From: an uncultured Eubacteriales bacterium
GTDB lineage: Bacteria; Bacillota; Clostridia; Christensenellales; CAG-917
DNA: 64,000 nt
Direction: 5' to 3'
Assembly: GCA_900545885.1 (NCBI GenBank)
Contig: URAF01000003.1
Coordinates: 68,964 to 132,963 of the forward strand
Below the pieces are notes generated by a model. It did no database searches. It was given only the letters and a program-made list of their open reading frames with translations, and was not told the DNA's origin. Made by a program: the position numbers and the translations under genes. Shown in pieces: positions 8,259 through 17,468 of this stretch. Numbering within the stretch: position 1 is the first letter of the stretch; every line of letters starts with the position of its first letter.

Positions 8259-9161
8259 GTGAAAAAGACTTTTGCCCGAAAACTCGCAGACTGTTTCAAG
8301 ATGTTCGCCGTATTTTTCAAAATAGGGCTGTTTTCTTTTGGCGGCGGATACGCGATGCTGACGATGATAGAACACGAAGTCGTCGACAAACGCGGCTGGC
8401 TCACTCACGACGAGTTGATGGACATTTTTGCAATAGCCGAAAGCACCCCCGGCGCGATTTCCATAAACATCGCTACGTTTATCGGCACCAAACGCGAAGG
8501 CGTACTCGGCGGAATCATAACCACGCTCGGCGTAGTACTCCCCTCTTTCCTCGTAATTCTCGCACTGTCTTACGTCATCGACATCGTCCGCGACAACAAA
8601 TGGGTGACCTATCTGTTTATGGGCGTCCGCGTGGGCGTTATAGTTCTCATAGTGAACGGCGCGCTCAAATTCCTGAAAGGAATGAAACGCACCCCGCTTG
8701 CCATAATTCTGGCGGTGGCAATGTTCTGCCTTGCGGTGTTTACGGAAATAAGCGTCATTTACCTTATGCTCGGCTCGATAGGCATATCGATAATCGCGGT
8801 CGCGCTCACGCACATAATCAAAAAACGAAGCCTTATTTCCACAATGACCAAATGCGGCGGCGACTACGAACGCAAGCGCTCGGACGGCAATCTCTGCCCC
8901 GACGCAATGCTTGCGGTCAATATGCAAGCCGCAGAAACGGAGCTTTGCGAAAGTCTGCCCGATAGCGGCGAAGAAGAAAAGACCTGCGACAACGCGGAGC
9001 AAACGGATAATTCTTCCGAAACCAAAACCGCGGAGCACGACGACGCGGACAAGCCCGACGGCGTTAAAACCGACGACGTGCAAACAGCCAACACCGAAAG
9101 CAACGACAACGCGGAAAACGGCGTTGCCGAAAATGCGGAGAACAAGGAGGACGTCGAATGA
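8259..9161 (+). CDS. chrA: Chromate transporter family protein, first half-size subunit with long acidic tail
   Basis: Membrane transporter of the CHR family; the half-size pairs are thought to work together to export anions such as chromate, but true substrates in anaerobes are mostly unknown. The family signature FSFGGGYAMLTMIEHEVV is near residue 25, with ESTPGAISINIATFIG after it, and there are about five to six membrane segments up to residue 195. Beyond that comes about 100 residues of hydrophilic, Asp/Glu/Asn/Thr-rich sequence with no membrane segment, which is unusual for this family. I place the start at GTG 8259 (300 residues), because the ATG at 8250 lies inside the -10 box. The stop overlaps the partner gene's start (ATGA). 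Confidence 0.85.
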   Translation: MKKTFARKLADCFKMFAVFFKIGLFSFGGGYAMLTMIEHEVVDKRGWLTHDELMDIFAIAESTPGAISINIATFIGTKREGVLGGIITTLGVVLPSFLVILALSYVIDIVRDNKWVTYLFMGVRVGVIVLIVNGALKFLKGMKRTPLAIILAVAMFCLAVFTEISVIYLMLGSIGISIIAVALTHIIKKRSLISTMTKCGGDYERKRSDGNLCPDAMLAVNMQAAETELCESLPDSGEEEKTCDNAEQTDNSSETKTAEHDDADKPDGVKTDDVQTANTESNDNAENGVAENAENKEDVE

Positions 9162-9739
9162 TTTATCTCGAAGTTCTCTGGACGTTCTTCAAAATCGGGC
9201 TGTTCACCATAGGCGGCGGACACGCAATGATACCGATGATAATGAGCGAAATCGTTGCCAAAGGCTGGCTCGACCAACAGGTTCTGCTCGACTTCATCGC
9301 AATCGCCGAAAGCACTCCCGGACCTTTTGCAATCAACATAGCAACCTATGCCGGATTGCAGGTAGCGGGCATAGGCGGCGCAATCATCGCGTCCATAGGC
9401 GTGGTACTGCCCTCGCTCATAATCATTATCATCATCGCGAAATTCTTCTCGCGTTATATGAACCGTCCCAAGGTTCAGGAAGTGTTCGACAACGTGAGCG
9501 GCTCCGTCACGGGACTTCTCTTCTCGGTGGTCGTGACCGTCGGCATACTCGTGCTTTTCGGAATGGACGGCATTTTCGACACGGCGGCGTTCAAACCAGA
9601 CTATATCGGAATAGGACTGTTCGCGGGACTGCTTGTTCTTTCCTTTGTCAAAATCAAAGGCAAGAAAATCCCGCCCCTTCTCATAATCCTGATTTCCGCC
9701 GTCGCGGGCATACTTCTGTACGGATTTATCCCCGTATAA
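9158..9739 (+). CDS. chrA: Chromate transporter family protein, second half-size subunit
   Basis: A 193-residue CHR-family membrane protein, the second member of the pair. Its start overlaps the previous gene by 4 bases, with an AAGGAGG site just upstream, so the two are translated together. It repeats the family signature FTIGGGHAMIPMIMSEIV, followed by ESTPGPFAINIATYAGLQ, and has about five to six hydrophobic segments with a very hydrophobic IIIIIIAKF run in the middle. It lacks the acidic tail of its partner. Likely forms a heterodimer in the cell membrane. Substrate not shown by the sequence. Confidence 0.87.
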   Translation: MIYLEVLWTFFKIGLFTIGGGHAMIPMIMSEIVAKGWLDQQVLLDFIAIAESTPGPFAINIATYAGLQVAGIGGAIIASIGVVLPSLIIIIIIAKFFSRYMNRPKVQEVFDNVSGSVTGLLFSVVVTVGILVLFGMDGIFDTAAFKPDYIGIGLFAGLLVLSFVKIKGKKIPPLLIILISAVAGILLYGFIPV

Positions 9740-9785
9740 CCGTTCTCGAAGCTCCTTGCAAACATTTACAAAACACCATATTTTG

Positions 9786-9810
9786 CGCGTCCTTTCGGGA
9801 CGCGTTTTTT
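9786..9810 (+). terminator. Terminator after the chrA pair
   Basis: Stem CGCGTCC/GGACGCG (9786-9792 with 9798-9804), loop TTTCG, then six T. Confidence 0.85.
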
Positions 9811-9973
9811 GTCGGACGTTCCCGAACGACTTTTTGATACAAAATTTTTAATTAAACGTTGCCATCTTCAAAACAAGCCTTTTAACCGCGGTTTTGTCAT
9901 ATTAAACACCGTTTTATGTCGATTTGCCGCTTTCTCCGCGCGGTTGCGTGCGACGTTTGCGCGCGCATTCGGC

Positions 9974-10002
9974 TTGATATAAGTACGGGTGTATGGTATA
10001 CT
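9974..10002 (+). promoter_or_regulatory. Promoter of the helicase gene
   Basis: TTGATA (9974-9979), 17-base spacer, TATACT (9997-10002). The start codon follows at 10021 with AAAGGAG in between. Confidence 0.7.
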
Positions 10003-10020
10003 CCCCTCAAAGGAGTTATT

Positions 10021-13000
10021 ATGCCACAGGAAGTCAGCGATAAGAATTATGCGGAAATTACCGCAAGTTGCTCAAAGGTTTTGAGCTACTTTCATTTGCA
10101 GAACAACATCTCTCCGATTAAAAGACTCTACGTCAAAAACTCGTCCGATACGGAACGTGAAAACATCACAATCCGCATTCATTCCGAGCCAAAATTCCTG
10201 CTCCCCTGCGAAATAAACGACGTAAGACTTCCCCGCAAAACAACGGCGAAGTTCGACACCAGCGTTCAGCTTTCGCCGCTCTTTATGGTCGCCCTCGACA
10301 AAACAATCGAAGGCGAAATCATAATGGAAGTCGTGGACGAAGACGCAGTTGTTGCCGAGCAGAGGTTCAAGGTTCAGTTGCTGGCATTCAACGAATGCAA
10401 CTTCCGCGAAGACCCCGCGTCGCTCGCGGCGTTTGTCCGCCGAACCGCCGAAATCAACAAACTGCTCAATATGGCAGGCCGCAAGGTTCAGAGCTGGAAC
10501 CTCAATTCCTGCACGGGTTATTCGGGAACGCGCAACAACGTCCGAAACTTCTTCGCCGCCTGTTACAGCGTGCTCGCGGACCAGAAGTTCACGCCCGCCG
10601 ATATGAAGACAGACCAGGAGTTCGTCTTCATTCCCGACCATCAGGAAACGCTCATATCCAAAATCGCCTCGCCTCTCGAACTTGCGCTCATTCTTGCCGC
10701 GCTTGTCGAAAGCAACGGTCAGAACGGTATTGTCGCACTCATCAACAACAAATGGTACACGGGCTGTTTCCTCACCAACGAGTGTCTGCCCAACCTCATA
10801 AACGACGACCCCGACATTCTGCGCAAGAAATCCGAACGCGGAGTCAGCGACCTCAGTATGGTTGCAATAAGCGACCTGTTGCAGGGTGTGTCGTTTGAAA
10901 AGGCCGAAAAGAGCGCGCAAAGCGCACTCAAAAAGGATGCCGACGTCGAGTTTATCGTCGACATCAAACGCGCGCGCATCATGCACGTCTATCCTCTGCC
11001 CGAACGCGTCAAAAGTGCGGGCGGTTACGACCTGCGCCAAAGCAAGGACTACTACACCGACCTCGCCCCAAAACAGCTCAAAGAGTACGGCGGCGAAATC
11101 GTGGGCGAAAAGGAAATCAGCAGGGTTACGCAATGGGAACGCCGACTTCTCGATATGGATATGCGCAACTCTCTGCTCAACTTCAAGGTTTCGCAGACCG
11201 CGGTCAAGCTGCTCGTCCCGTCCCTTGAAGATTTCATAGAAAACATGGCGGAGGTCAAGTCATTCACTCTCGAATGCAAACCCAAAGAAAGCCCCGAAAC
11301 CCTCGACAAGGTTTCAAACGGTTTCGAGCGCGCGACCTACCTCAAACCTTTTGCCGACTACATACTCTACGAATACAAAAACAAACGCCTGCGCACGGCA
11401 TACGACCTGCGCGAACACGAAGCCACAATTCTGCGTCTTTTCCGCAAGGAAAAATCCATACAGGAAGAAACGGGCACGCTTACGCTTTATCTTGCCGCAG
11501 GGTTCCTCAAATGGAAGGAACAGGAGCTGTCCGACGACAAGTATGCTCCGCTTTTCCTCTACCCTGTCAGCATCTCCAAAAAAGGCGTGGCGGCTCCCGT
11601 TTATACTGTCGAAGTCAACACCGACGACCTGCGCGTCAACAGCACTCTGCTCGAATTCCTGTATCAGGAGTTTGACCTCGATATGCGCGGGCTTGCCTCC
11701 GTCGAACTCAACACCCCGCAAGCCGTACTGTCCGTTCTCGCGCGCATAAAGCGCGAAACCGTGCGGTTCAAAGGCTGGGACATCTTCCCCAACGTTTTCC
11801 TTGCAAGTCTGTCGTTTGCAAACTATCTGCTCTGGCACGACGTAAAATACAAATCCGACCGTTTCCGCGAACACCCCATTGTGCGTTCGCTCATCAATAA
11901 CAGGCTGGAACTGTCGGGCGACGCGTTCGACCTCTCCGACAGAAGCAGCGACGAAGCGTACGTCGGTGCGGAAAAAATGTATCTTCCCATTTCCGCTGAC
12001 TCGTCGCAATACTCCGCAATCTACGACAGCTTGTCCAAGAGTTTCGTTCTGCACGGACCTCCCGGAACGGGCAAGTCGCAGACAATCACCAACATAATCG
12101 CAAACAACATCGTCCGCGGCAGACGCGTCCTGTTCGTCGCCGAAAAAATGGCGGCGCTGTCCGTCGTTCACCGCAGACTGCAAAATATCGGCCTCGGCGA
12201 CTTCTGTCTCGAACTGCACTCCAACAAAGCGAACAAGAACGTTGTCCTCAACCACATAATCAACACGCTCGCGCTTGCCGACGAAACGTCGCAGCAGGAC
12301 CTCGAAGAAAAAGCCGCGGAAATCGCAGTTCCTCTCGAAAAGTTGCAGAAAGAGCTGGACGCAATGCACCGCAAACGTTATCTCGGTTTTTCGCTTTACG
12401 AAGCAATCCTCAACTACTTCGAAAACGAGGATGCGCCCGACTGCCTGAACATCGACAGTCTGTTCTACGAGAAGTTGACGGAAAGTTCTTTCAACAACTA
12501 CCTTGACGTGCTGACGGAACTCTCTCTCCGCGCAAAGGAATGCGGCGACATCGAGAAATCGCCTTTCAAACACATAGGCGACTTTACCTACGACGAAAAA
12601 TGGCGCGCCGACGGCGAATCCATTCTCGAAATTTATCTCATCGAGCTCAAACATCTGCGCCAGTACGCCCGCAACCTTTTGCCGCTGTTCAATATGCGCA
12701 CGGTCGCGCTCACCAACGCAAAACTCAAAGCGCTTTACGACATCTGCCTGCTGTTGCGCGACGAAAGCGTCCGCGAATATTTCGCGCGCTGCAAAACGGT
12801 GGAAAACGCAAAAGGTATGCTCGACTCCTTCCGCGAAGCCTACAAGAAAAACGGCATACTCACCGCGGAATATACGTCGAAATACGGCACATACCCTTAC
12901 GAAGTTCCACTCGAAGAAGTCGACGAAGCCATGCGCACGGGCAATTACAGCCGCGGCGTAAAACGCTGTTTCCCCGCTTCTCTCGACAAAAAAGACAGAG

Positions 13001-15657
13001 GTTTCTTCCTCGAATTCCTCGCAAAATGCGAACAGAACCGCCGCACGCTCAACAAACGCAAAGACGAACTTGCGGCATTGTTTGCGCTGACTTCCGCCGA
13101 CGTGTCGGCGGTGTACGACCGCGTGGAGAAAATGGAGCACCTGTTTGAGTGCGCGCTCAAACTCTACGCCGAATTCGACCTCAACCTCTTCAACGAAAGC
13201 TGTATAGAACTCACCCGCTACGGTGTGCACCGTTATCTCGATTTCTTTATCGCGGCGTTCGACAACTGTTTCCGCGCGGCAAAAGACTTCGGCGAAATCT
13301 TCCGCACTGGCGACTTCATCGGCGGCGACGACATAAACGCCTGCATAGAATACGTCACCAACGTTCAGAAGAACATCGACTTCATTCCCAACTGGTGCCG
13401 CTATCAGGAAATGGTAAACAAATGTCGCAACAGCGGTTTCGAATTCATTCTCGAACCGCTGAACGTCGGAGAAATTTCCGCCGACGACATTTTGAGATGT
13501 TTCAAGAAATGCGTCTATTACAACTTCATAAAGAGCGAGCTCTATCTTGACGACGTGTTGTGCCAGTTCTCGGGTCTTACGCTGGAAGAAGCGGCAAACA
13601 AGTTCAAGAACCTCACCGAGGAATACGAACGCCTCACCCGTCAGGAGCTTTACCGCAAACTCGTCGATTCGCTGCCGCGTGCAGATACGACGGGCGACCA
13701 CAACCTCGAACGCGTCATTCTGATGCGCGCCGAGAAAACCAACATGAAAGGCACTACCCTGCGCGCGCTGTTTGCACAGATACCCAACATTCTGAAAGCG
13801 TGCTGCCCGTGTATGCTTATGTCGCCGACTTCGGTCACGCAGTTCCTCGACATCGACATGGACAAGTTCGACCTCGTCATATTCGACGAAGCGTCGCAGG
13901 TGCCTACGTGCAAAGCCGTCGGAAGCATTGTACGCGGTAAAGATCTCATCGTCGTCGGCGACCCCAAACAGTTGCCGCCTACCACGTTTTTCAGTTCGGA
14001 CTACAAGGACGACGAGCACTTCGAAGTGGAAGACCTCGAAAGCATACTGGACGACTGCCTTGCGCTCGGTATGCCCGAAAACCACCTGCTGTGGCACTAC
14101 CGCTCCAATCACGAAAGCCTCATCGCATTCTCGAACGCGATGTACTACGACAACACCCTGCTCACCTTCCCCTCGCCCAACGAGCTCAACAGCAAGGTTT
14201 CCTTCCAATACGTTGACGGCGTTTACGAAAGAGGCGGCAGCAAGTGCAACAAGAAAGAAGGCGACGCGCTTGTCGCGGAAGTCGTGCGCAGACTCAAAGA
14301 CCCGACAACCCGCTCACAGAGTATCGGTATAGTCACATTCAACACCGCGCAACAGAACTACATAGAGAACGAACTCGGCAAACAGATACACCAGTACAAC
14401 CTCGACTCCGCGGCGTACGACTGCGAAGAACCGCTGTTCGTAAAGAACCTCGAAAGCGTACAGGGCGACGAACGCGACGTAATTCTGTTCAGCGTAGGAT
14501 ACGGCCCCGACAGCAACGGCAAACTCTCGCTCAACTTCGGTCCTATCAACCAGGCGGGCGGCTACAAACGACTCAACGTCGCAGTCACGCGTGCGCGCAA
14601 CGAAATGAAAGTGTTCAGCGCGATAACGGGCAATATGATTGACCTCAACCGCACGGACAGCAAGGGTGTGGCGGGACTCAAAGCCTTCCTCGAATACGCC
14701 GAACGCGGCAGAGAAATGCTTGCAATCTCCAACACCGACATCACGGCAACTCACGGCGGTATCGGTGAACTCGTTGCCCGCGAACTCAAAGACAAAGGCA
14801 TCATCTGCGACTACAACCTCGGCGTGTCCGACTTCAAAATCGACGTCGCCGTTGTCGACCCGCGCAACAAGGACAAATATATACTCGCAATCATCTGCGA
14901 CAGCGAAAGCAGCTGCAAACTGAAAGGCGTGAAAGACCGCGTCGCAATGCAGACCAAGATACTCAAAAAACTCGGCTGGAATACCTATCAGTTGTGGACG
15001 GTCAACTTCTTCAACAACACGCGTCGCGAAATAGCAAAGATAAAGGACTACATCACCACTCTCACCGAAAAGAAAGTGATGAGCAAGAAACTTGTCAAGG
15101 ACATCACCAACCGCTACCGCGCAACATACAAGAGCTACTACTGCAAACCCATGCTCAAAGCAGGTGCGGACTTTGTCCTGAACTTCGTCAACGAAGAAAA
15201 AATCAAAGGCAAGATAAGAGATATAATCGAAACCGAATCGCCGATTGAAAGTTCGCTTTTGCTCGATAAACTGCTTGTTCTGTTCAATGTTCCCAAGACG
15301 AGCAAACGCGCCGTCGCGACTCTGAACGATTATATGAACGAGTTTGCAAGCTTCCAGCAAACCTATTTCGGCAAGACGTTCTACGTCGACAAAGCCGTCG
15401 AAACCTTCCGTCCCTGCGACGTCAAGACCTCGCGCGACCTCACCAAGGTTCACCCTGCGGAAATCATAGCCGCGGCAAAATGCGCAGTCGAAACACGTCT
15501 CAACCTCGAACGCGGGGACGTCGTCAAGGAAGTCATTGCGCTGTTCGGCACGGGCAAGAAAACCAAAGCCGTAACGGAATGGATCGAACAGTGCATAAAC
15601 ATGGCAATAGCCGAAAACCAACTGCTCGTCACCGTGGACGATATTCTTACAACTTAG
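10021..15657 (+). CDS. Large DUF4011/COG1112 superfamily 1 helicase with restriction-endonuclease-like C-terminus
   Basis: A 1,878-residue DNA or RNA helicase. Order of parts: an N-terminal beta-rich region (1-130); a degenerate transglutaminase-like segment (about 150-310); DUF4011, beginning WERRLLDMDMRNSLLNFK near 370; Walker A GPPGTGKSQ at about 679; a long helical insert; Walker B VIFDEASQVPT near 1283, followed by VVGDPKQLPPT; QGDERDVILFS; motif VI NVAVTRARNE near 1519; and a Vsr/REase-like domain at about 1577-1677 (GVSDFKIDVAVVD ... KDRVAMQTKILKKLGW). COG1112 helicases of this kind occur in defence systems such as Mokosh, and others are housekeeping; the role here is open. The ATG at 10021 is chosen over an upstream in-frame start because it has AAAGGAG and lies after the promoter. 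A zinc-ribbon membrane protein follows by 42 bases. Confidence 0.88.
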   Translation: MPQEVSDKNYAEITASCSKVLSYFHLQNNISPIKRLYVKNSSDTERENITIRIHSEPKFLLPCEINDVRLPRKTTAKFDTSVQLSPLFMVALDKTIEGEIIMEVVDEDAVVAEQRFKVQLLAFNECNFREDPASLAAFVRRTAEINKLLNMAGRKVQSWNLNSCTGYSGTRNNVRNFFAACYSVLADQKFTPADMKTDQEFVFIPDHQETLISKIASPLELALILAALVESNGQNGIVALINNKWYTGCFLTNECLPNLINDDPDILRKKSERGVSDLSMVAISDLLQGVSFEKAEKSAQSALKKDADVEFIVDIKRARIMHVYPLPERVKSAGGYDLRQSKDYYTDLAPKQLKEYGGEIVGEKEISRVTQWERRLLDMDMRNSLLNFKVSQTAVKLLVPSLEDFIENMAEVKSFTLECKPKESPETLDKVSNGFERATYLKPFADYILYEYKNKRLRTAYDLREHEATILRLFRKEKSIQEETGTLTLYLAAGFLKWKEQELSDDKYAPLFLYPVSISKKGVAAPVYTVEVNTDDLRVNSTLLEFLYQEFDLDMRGLASVELNTPQAVLSVLARIKRETVRFKGWDIFPNVFLASLSFANYLLWHDVKYKSDRFREHPIVRSLINNRLELSGDAFDLSDRSSDEAYVGAEKMYLPISADSSQYSAIYDSLSKSFVLHGPPGTGKSQTITNIIANNIVRGRRVLFVAEKMAALSVVHRRLQNIGLGDFCLELHSNKANKNVVLNHIINTLALADETSQQDLEEKAAEIAVPLEKLQKELDAMHRKRYLGFSLYEAILNYFENEDAPDCLNIDSLFYEKLTESSFNNYLDVLTELSLRAKECGDIEKSPFKHIGDFTYDEKWRADGESILEIYLIELKHLRQYARNLLPLFNMRTVALTNAKLKALYDICLLLRDESVREYFARCKTVENAKGMLDSFREAYKKNGILTAEYTSKYGTYPYEVPLEEVDEAMRTGNYSRGVKRCFPASLDKKDRGFFLEFLAKCEQNRRTLNKRKDELAALFALTSADVSAVYDRVEKMEHLFECALKLYAEFDLNLFNESCIELTRYGVHRYLDFFIAAFDNCFRAAKDFGEIFRTGDFIGGDDINACIEYVTNVQKNIDFIPNWCRYQEMVNKCRNSGFEFILEPLNVGEISADDILRCFKKCVYYNFIKSELYLDDVLCQFSGLTLEEAANKFKNLTEEYERLTRQELYRKLVDSLPRADTTGDHNLERVILMRAEKTNMKGTTLRALFAQIPNILKACCPCMLMSPTSVTQFLDIDMDKFDLVIFDEASQVPTCKAVGSIVRGKDLIVVGDPKQLPPTTFFSSDYKDDEHFEVEDLESILDDCLALGMPENHLLWHYRSNHESLIAFSNAMYYDNTLLTFPSPNELNSKVSFQYVDGVYERGGSKCNKKEGDALVAEVVRRLKDPTTRSQSIGIVTFNTAQQNYIENELGKQIHQYNLDSAAYDCEEPLFVKNLESVQGDERDVILFSVGYGPDSNGKLSLNFGPINQAGGYKRLNVAVTRARNEMKVFSAITGNMIDLNRTDSKGVAGLKAFLEYAERGREMLAISNTDITATHGGIGELVARELKDKGIICDYNLGVSDFKIDVAVVDPRNKDKYILAIICDSESSCKLKGVKDRVAMQTKILKKLGWNTYQLWTVNFFNNTRREIAKIKDYITTLTEKKVMSKKLVKDITNRYRATYKSYYCKPMLKAGADFVLNFVNEEKIKGKIRDIIETESPIESSLLLDKLLVLFNVPKTSKRAVATLNDYMNEFASFQQTYFGKTFYVDKAVETFRPCDVKTSRDLTKVHPAEIIAAAKCAVETRLNLERGDVVKEVIALFGTGKKTKAVTEWIEQCINMAIAENQLLVTVDDILTT

Positions 15658-15699
15658 TCGCGGCATAAAAACACGGAATAATATATCCAGGAGAAAATT

Positions 15700-16209
15700 A
15701 TGTTTTGTCCAAAATGCAAAGGGGAAATGACCCGCGACGATAAGGGTTTTTATGTCTGCCCCGATTGCGGTGCAAAATTCCGCTCGCAAAACCCAACCAA
15801 AGCGGAATTGCAAAACCTAGAAACCGACAACGGAACTTTTGCCCGTTCCAACGCTTCGGCTTATGTGGGAGTCACGGTAGTTCTGTTCATCATGAGCGTT
15901 GTTCTTACAGTGATTACAAATCTGCTAACTTTTTCGTTGGTGTTAAAGCTGGTGCTGTATCTCGTATGCTTGTTACTGACGCTTGCGTACACAATCTGTC
16001 TTATCAAAGCGGTTTCGTACGGTTGCATCGACAAATATGACACCGACCTGAAAAAGTCCAAAGATAAGGCGGCAAAAGAATTGAAAACCATTATCTCACA
16101 ATTGCAAAACAGAATATCCGCTCTCGAAACCACGCTTGTAGAATTCAAAGCAAACGCGGAACGGGAAAAAGCAGACGCGAGAAACGCGTCCGAAACGGAA
16201 AGAGAATGA
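15700..16209 (+). CDS. Zinc-ribbon membrane protein with C-terminal coiled coil, function unknown
   Basis: A 169-residue protein I do not recognise as a named family. Visible parts: a zinc ribbon with Cys3, Cys6, Cys20 and Cys23 (FCPKCKGEM ... CPDCGAKF); a linker; two adjacent membrane segments at roughly residues 52-72 and 78-100; and a charged, Lys/Glu/Ala-rich tail from about 112 to the end that looks like a coiled coil. The start has AGGAG 7 bases upstream. It lies 42 bases after the large helicase with no terminator between, so the two are probably one transcript, and a terminator follows its stop. It could be a membrane partner of the helicase or simply a hitchhiker. Confidence 0.7.
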   Translation: MFCPKCKGEMTRDDKGFYVCPDCGAKFRSQNPTKAELQNLETDNGTFARSNASAYVGVTVVLFIMSVVLTVITNLLTFSLVLKLVLYLVCLLLTLAYTICLIKAVSYGCIDKYDTDLKKSKDKAAKELKTIISQLQNRISALETTLVEFKANAEREKADARNASETERE

Positions 16210-16215
16210 CAACAC

Positions 16216-16246
16216 AAAAAACGCCTTCGATGAAGGCGTTTTTTTT
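16216..16246. terminator. Bidirectional terminator between convergent genes
   Basis: Stem CGCCTTC/GAAGGCG (16222-16228 with 16232-16238) flanked by an A run on the left and a T run on the right, so it can stop transcription in both directions. The stop codon of the collagen-like gene on the minus strand lies inside the T run. Confidence 0.85.
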
Positions 16247-17468
16247 ATCGTTGGTCGCTCACGTTTGCCGACGAATTATATTTCGAAAGGTCGGCAACGG
16301 GGTCGTACGGCGCACCGCTCGGCGTACCCGCCAGCAACGCTATATCCACGGCGTTGGCGGGCAACCCCCAGGAATTTCCGCTGAACAGCACTGTAGCGCC
16401 GTCAACGACGTATCCGCGCGTGTTGTACACCGTGTTGAACATCACGGTAGCCTCGGACGAAGGGTTGAAATACGCCGCCTGGCGCAAGGAATAAATTTCA
16501 TTGTTCCTTACCATAAGGTTCTGAACTCCGCCCTGCGTTACAAATCCTCTGTTGACAACCCACCCTGACGAGTCGCCGCCTTGCGGCGGACCGTAAATTA
16601 CGTTGTCGGCAAGCAAAACCCCGTTTGCACCTATCTGCACGAACTCATTGGGATAAGGAACGTCGCTTGTGATTTCAATCCCGCGCAATTCCGTATTCGC
16701 GCCCGTAATCAGAAAAGGCACAATCTGTGATTGCAACACTACTTTTGCCCCTCTTTGCCCTTCGAGAACTACTCCTTCCTTTGACAGATTTATTTGTGCG
16801 GTTGCTGGATATTCTCCAGAAAACACCGTAATCTTGCCGTCAGGCGCAACTGCGGAATAGGCTTCTTCGATTGTTGCAAAGGGTTTTGCCTGCGTTCCGT
16901 CGCCGTCCACGCTGCCCGCTTTGACGTACAGCGAATAAGGATTGGGCGTCAATGCTCCGTCCGCTCCTGTCGCTCCTGTCGCACCGGTAGCCCCTGTCGC
17001 GCCTGTAGCACCCGTTGCACCTGTGTCACCTTTTTCTCCCGTTGCACCTGTAGCACCCGTAACGCCGTCCGAACCTGCGGGACCCGTGGCGCCCGTTACT
17101 CCGGTTACCCCTGTGGCGCCCGTCGCCCCTGTATCGCCTTTTTGACCCGTTGCCCCCGTAGGCCCCGTTGCTCCGTCTTTGCCGTCTGCACCAGTGGCTC
17201 CGGTGTCGCCTTTTTCGCCCTTTGCTCCCGCTGCTCCGTCCGCGCCCGTAGGACCCGTTGAACCCGTCGGTCCCGTGGGACCCGTCGCGCCTGTAGCTCC
17301 CGTTTCGCCTTTGGGTCCGCGCGGACCCGTCGCGCCCGTTACGCCGCCGACCGCCGCTCCCGTCACTCCTTTTCCCGCGCAAGGAAAACATCTCCCGTAA
17401 TCCGAACTCCCCGTCATACATATGCCCCCGTGACGGAAAGGCGCATCGAAAATCCCGTTGTCTTTCAT
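16245..17468 (-). CDS. Collagen-like Gly-X-Thr repeat protein with DUF1565-type beta-helix C-terminus
   Basis: A 407-residue structural or surface protein. Residues 1-40 are a short head with three cysteines and no clear signal peptide. About 43 Gly-X-Y triplets (residues ~42-171), mostly GAT, GPT, GDT and GEKGD, would form a collagen triple helix; Thr in the third position is usual in bacterial collagens such as Bacillus BclA. After GADGALTPNPYSLYVKAG the C-terminal 230 residues resemble right-handed beta-helix proteins: the GDGTQAKPFATIEEAYSAV segment matches the DUF1565 pattern and is followed by short repeating coils (NNEIYSL, FNTVYNT). No LPxTG anchor is present. By analogy with exosporium filaments a spore-surface role is possible, but this is inference. 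GGAG precedes the ATG. Confidence 0.85.
   Translation of the reverse strand: MKDNGIFDAPFRHGGICMTGSSDYGRCFPCAGKGVTGAAVGGVTGATGPRGPKGETGATGATGPTGPTGSTGPTGADGAAGAKGEKGDTGATGADGKDGATGPTGATGQKGDTGATGATGVTGVTGATGPAGSDGVTGATGATGEKGDTGATGATGATGATGATGATGADGALTPNPYSLYVKAGSVDGDGTQAKPFATIEEAYSAVAPDGKITVFSGEYPATAQINLSKEGVVLEGQRGAKVVLQSQIVPFLITGANTELRGIEITSDVPYPNEFVQIGANGVLLADNVIYGPPQGGDSSGWVVNRGFVTQGGVQNLMVRNNEIYSLRQAAYFNPSSEATVMFNTVYNTRGYVVDGATVLFSGNSWGLPANAVDIALLAGTPSGAPYDPVADLSKYNSSANVSDQR
16951..17350 (-). repeat. Collagen triplet-coding tandem repeat
   Basis: A run of 9-base units coding for Gly-Ala-Thr, Gly-Pro-Thr and similar triplets, read on the minus strand inside the collagen-like gene. The longest near-identical block is at about 16970-17030 and codes for consecutive GAT triplets. 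Such repeats can change length by slippage. Confidence 0.8.

Noticed and set aside
16951..17350. The repeats in the collagen-like gene as a CRISPR array
   Set aside because: The units are 9-base coding triplets in frame, with no unique spacers between them.
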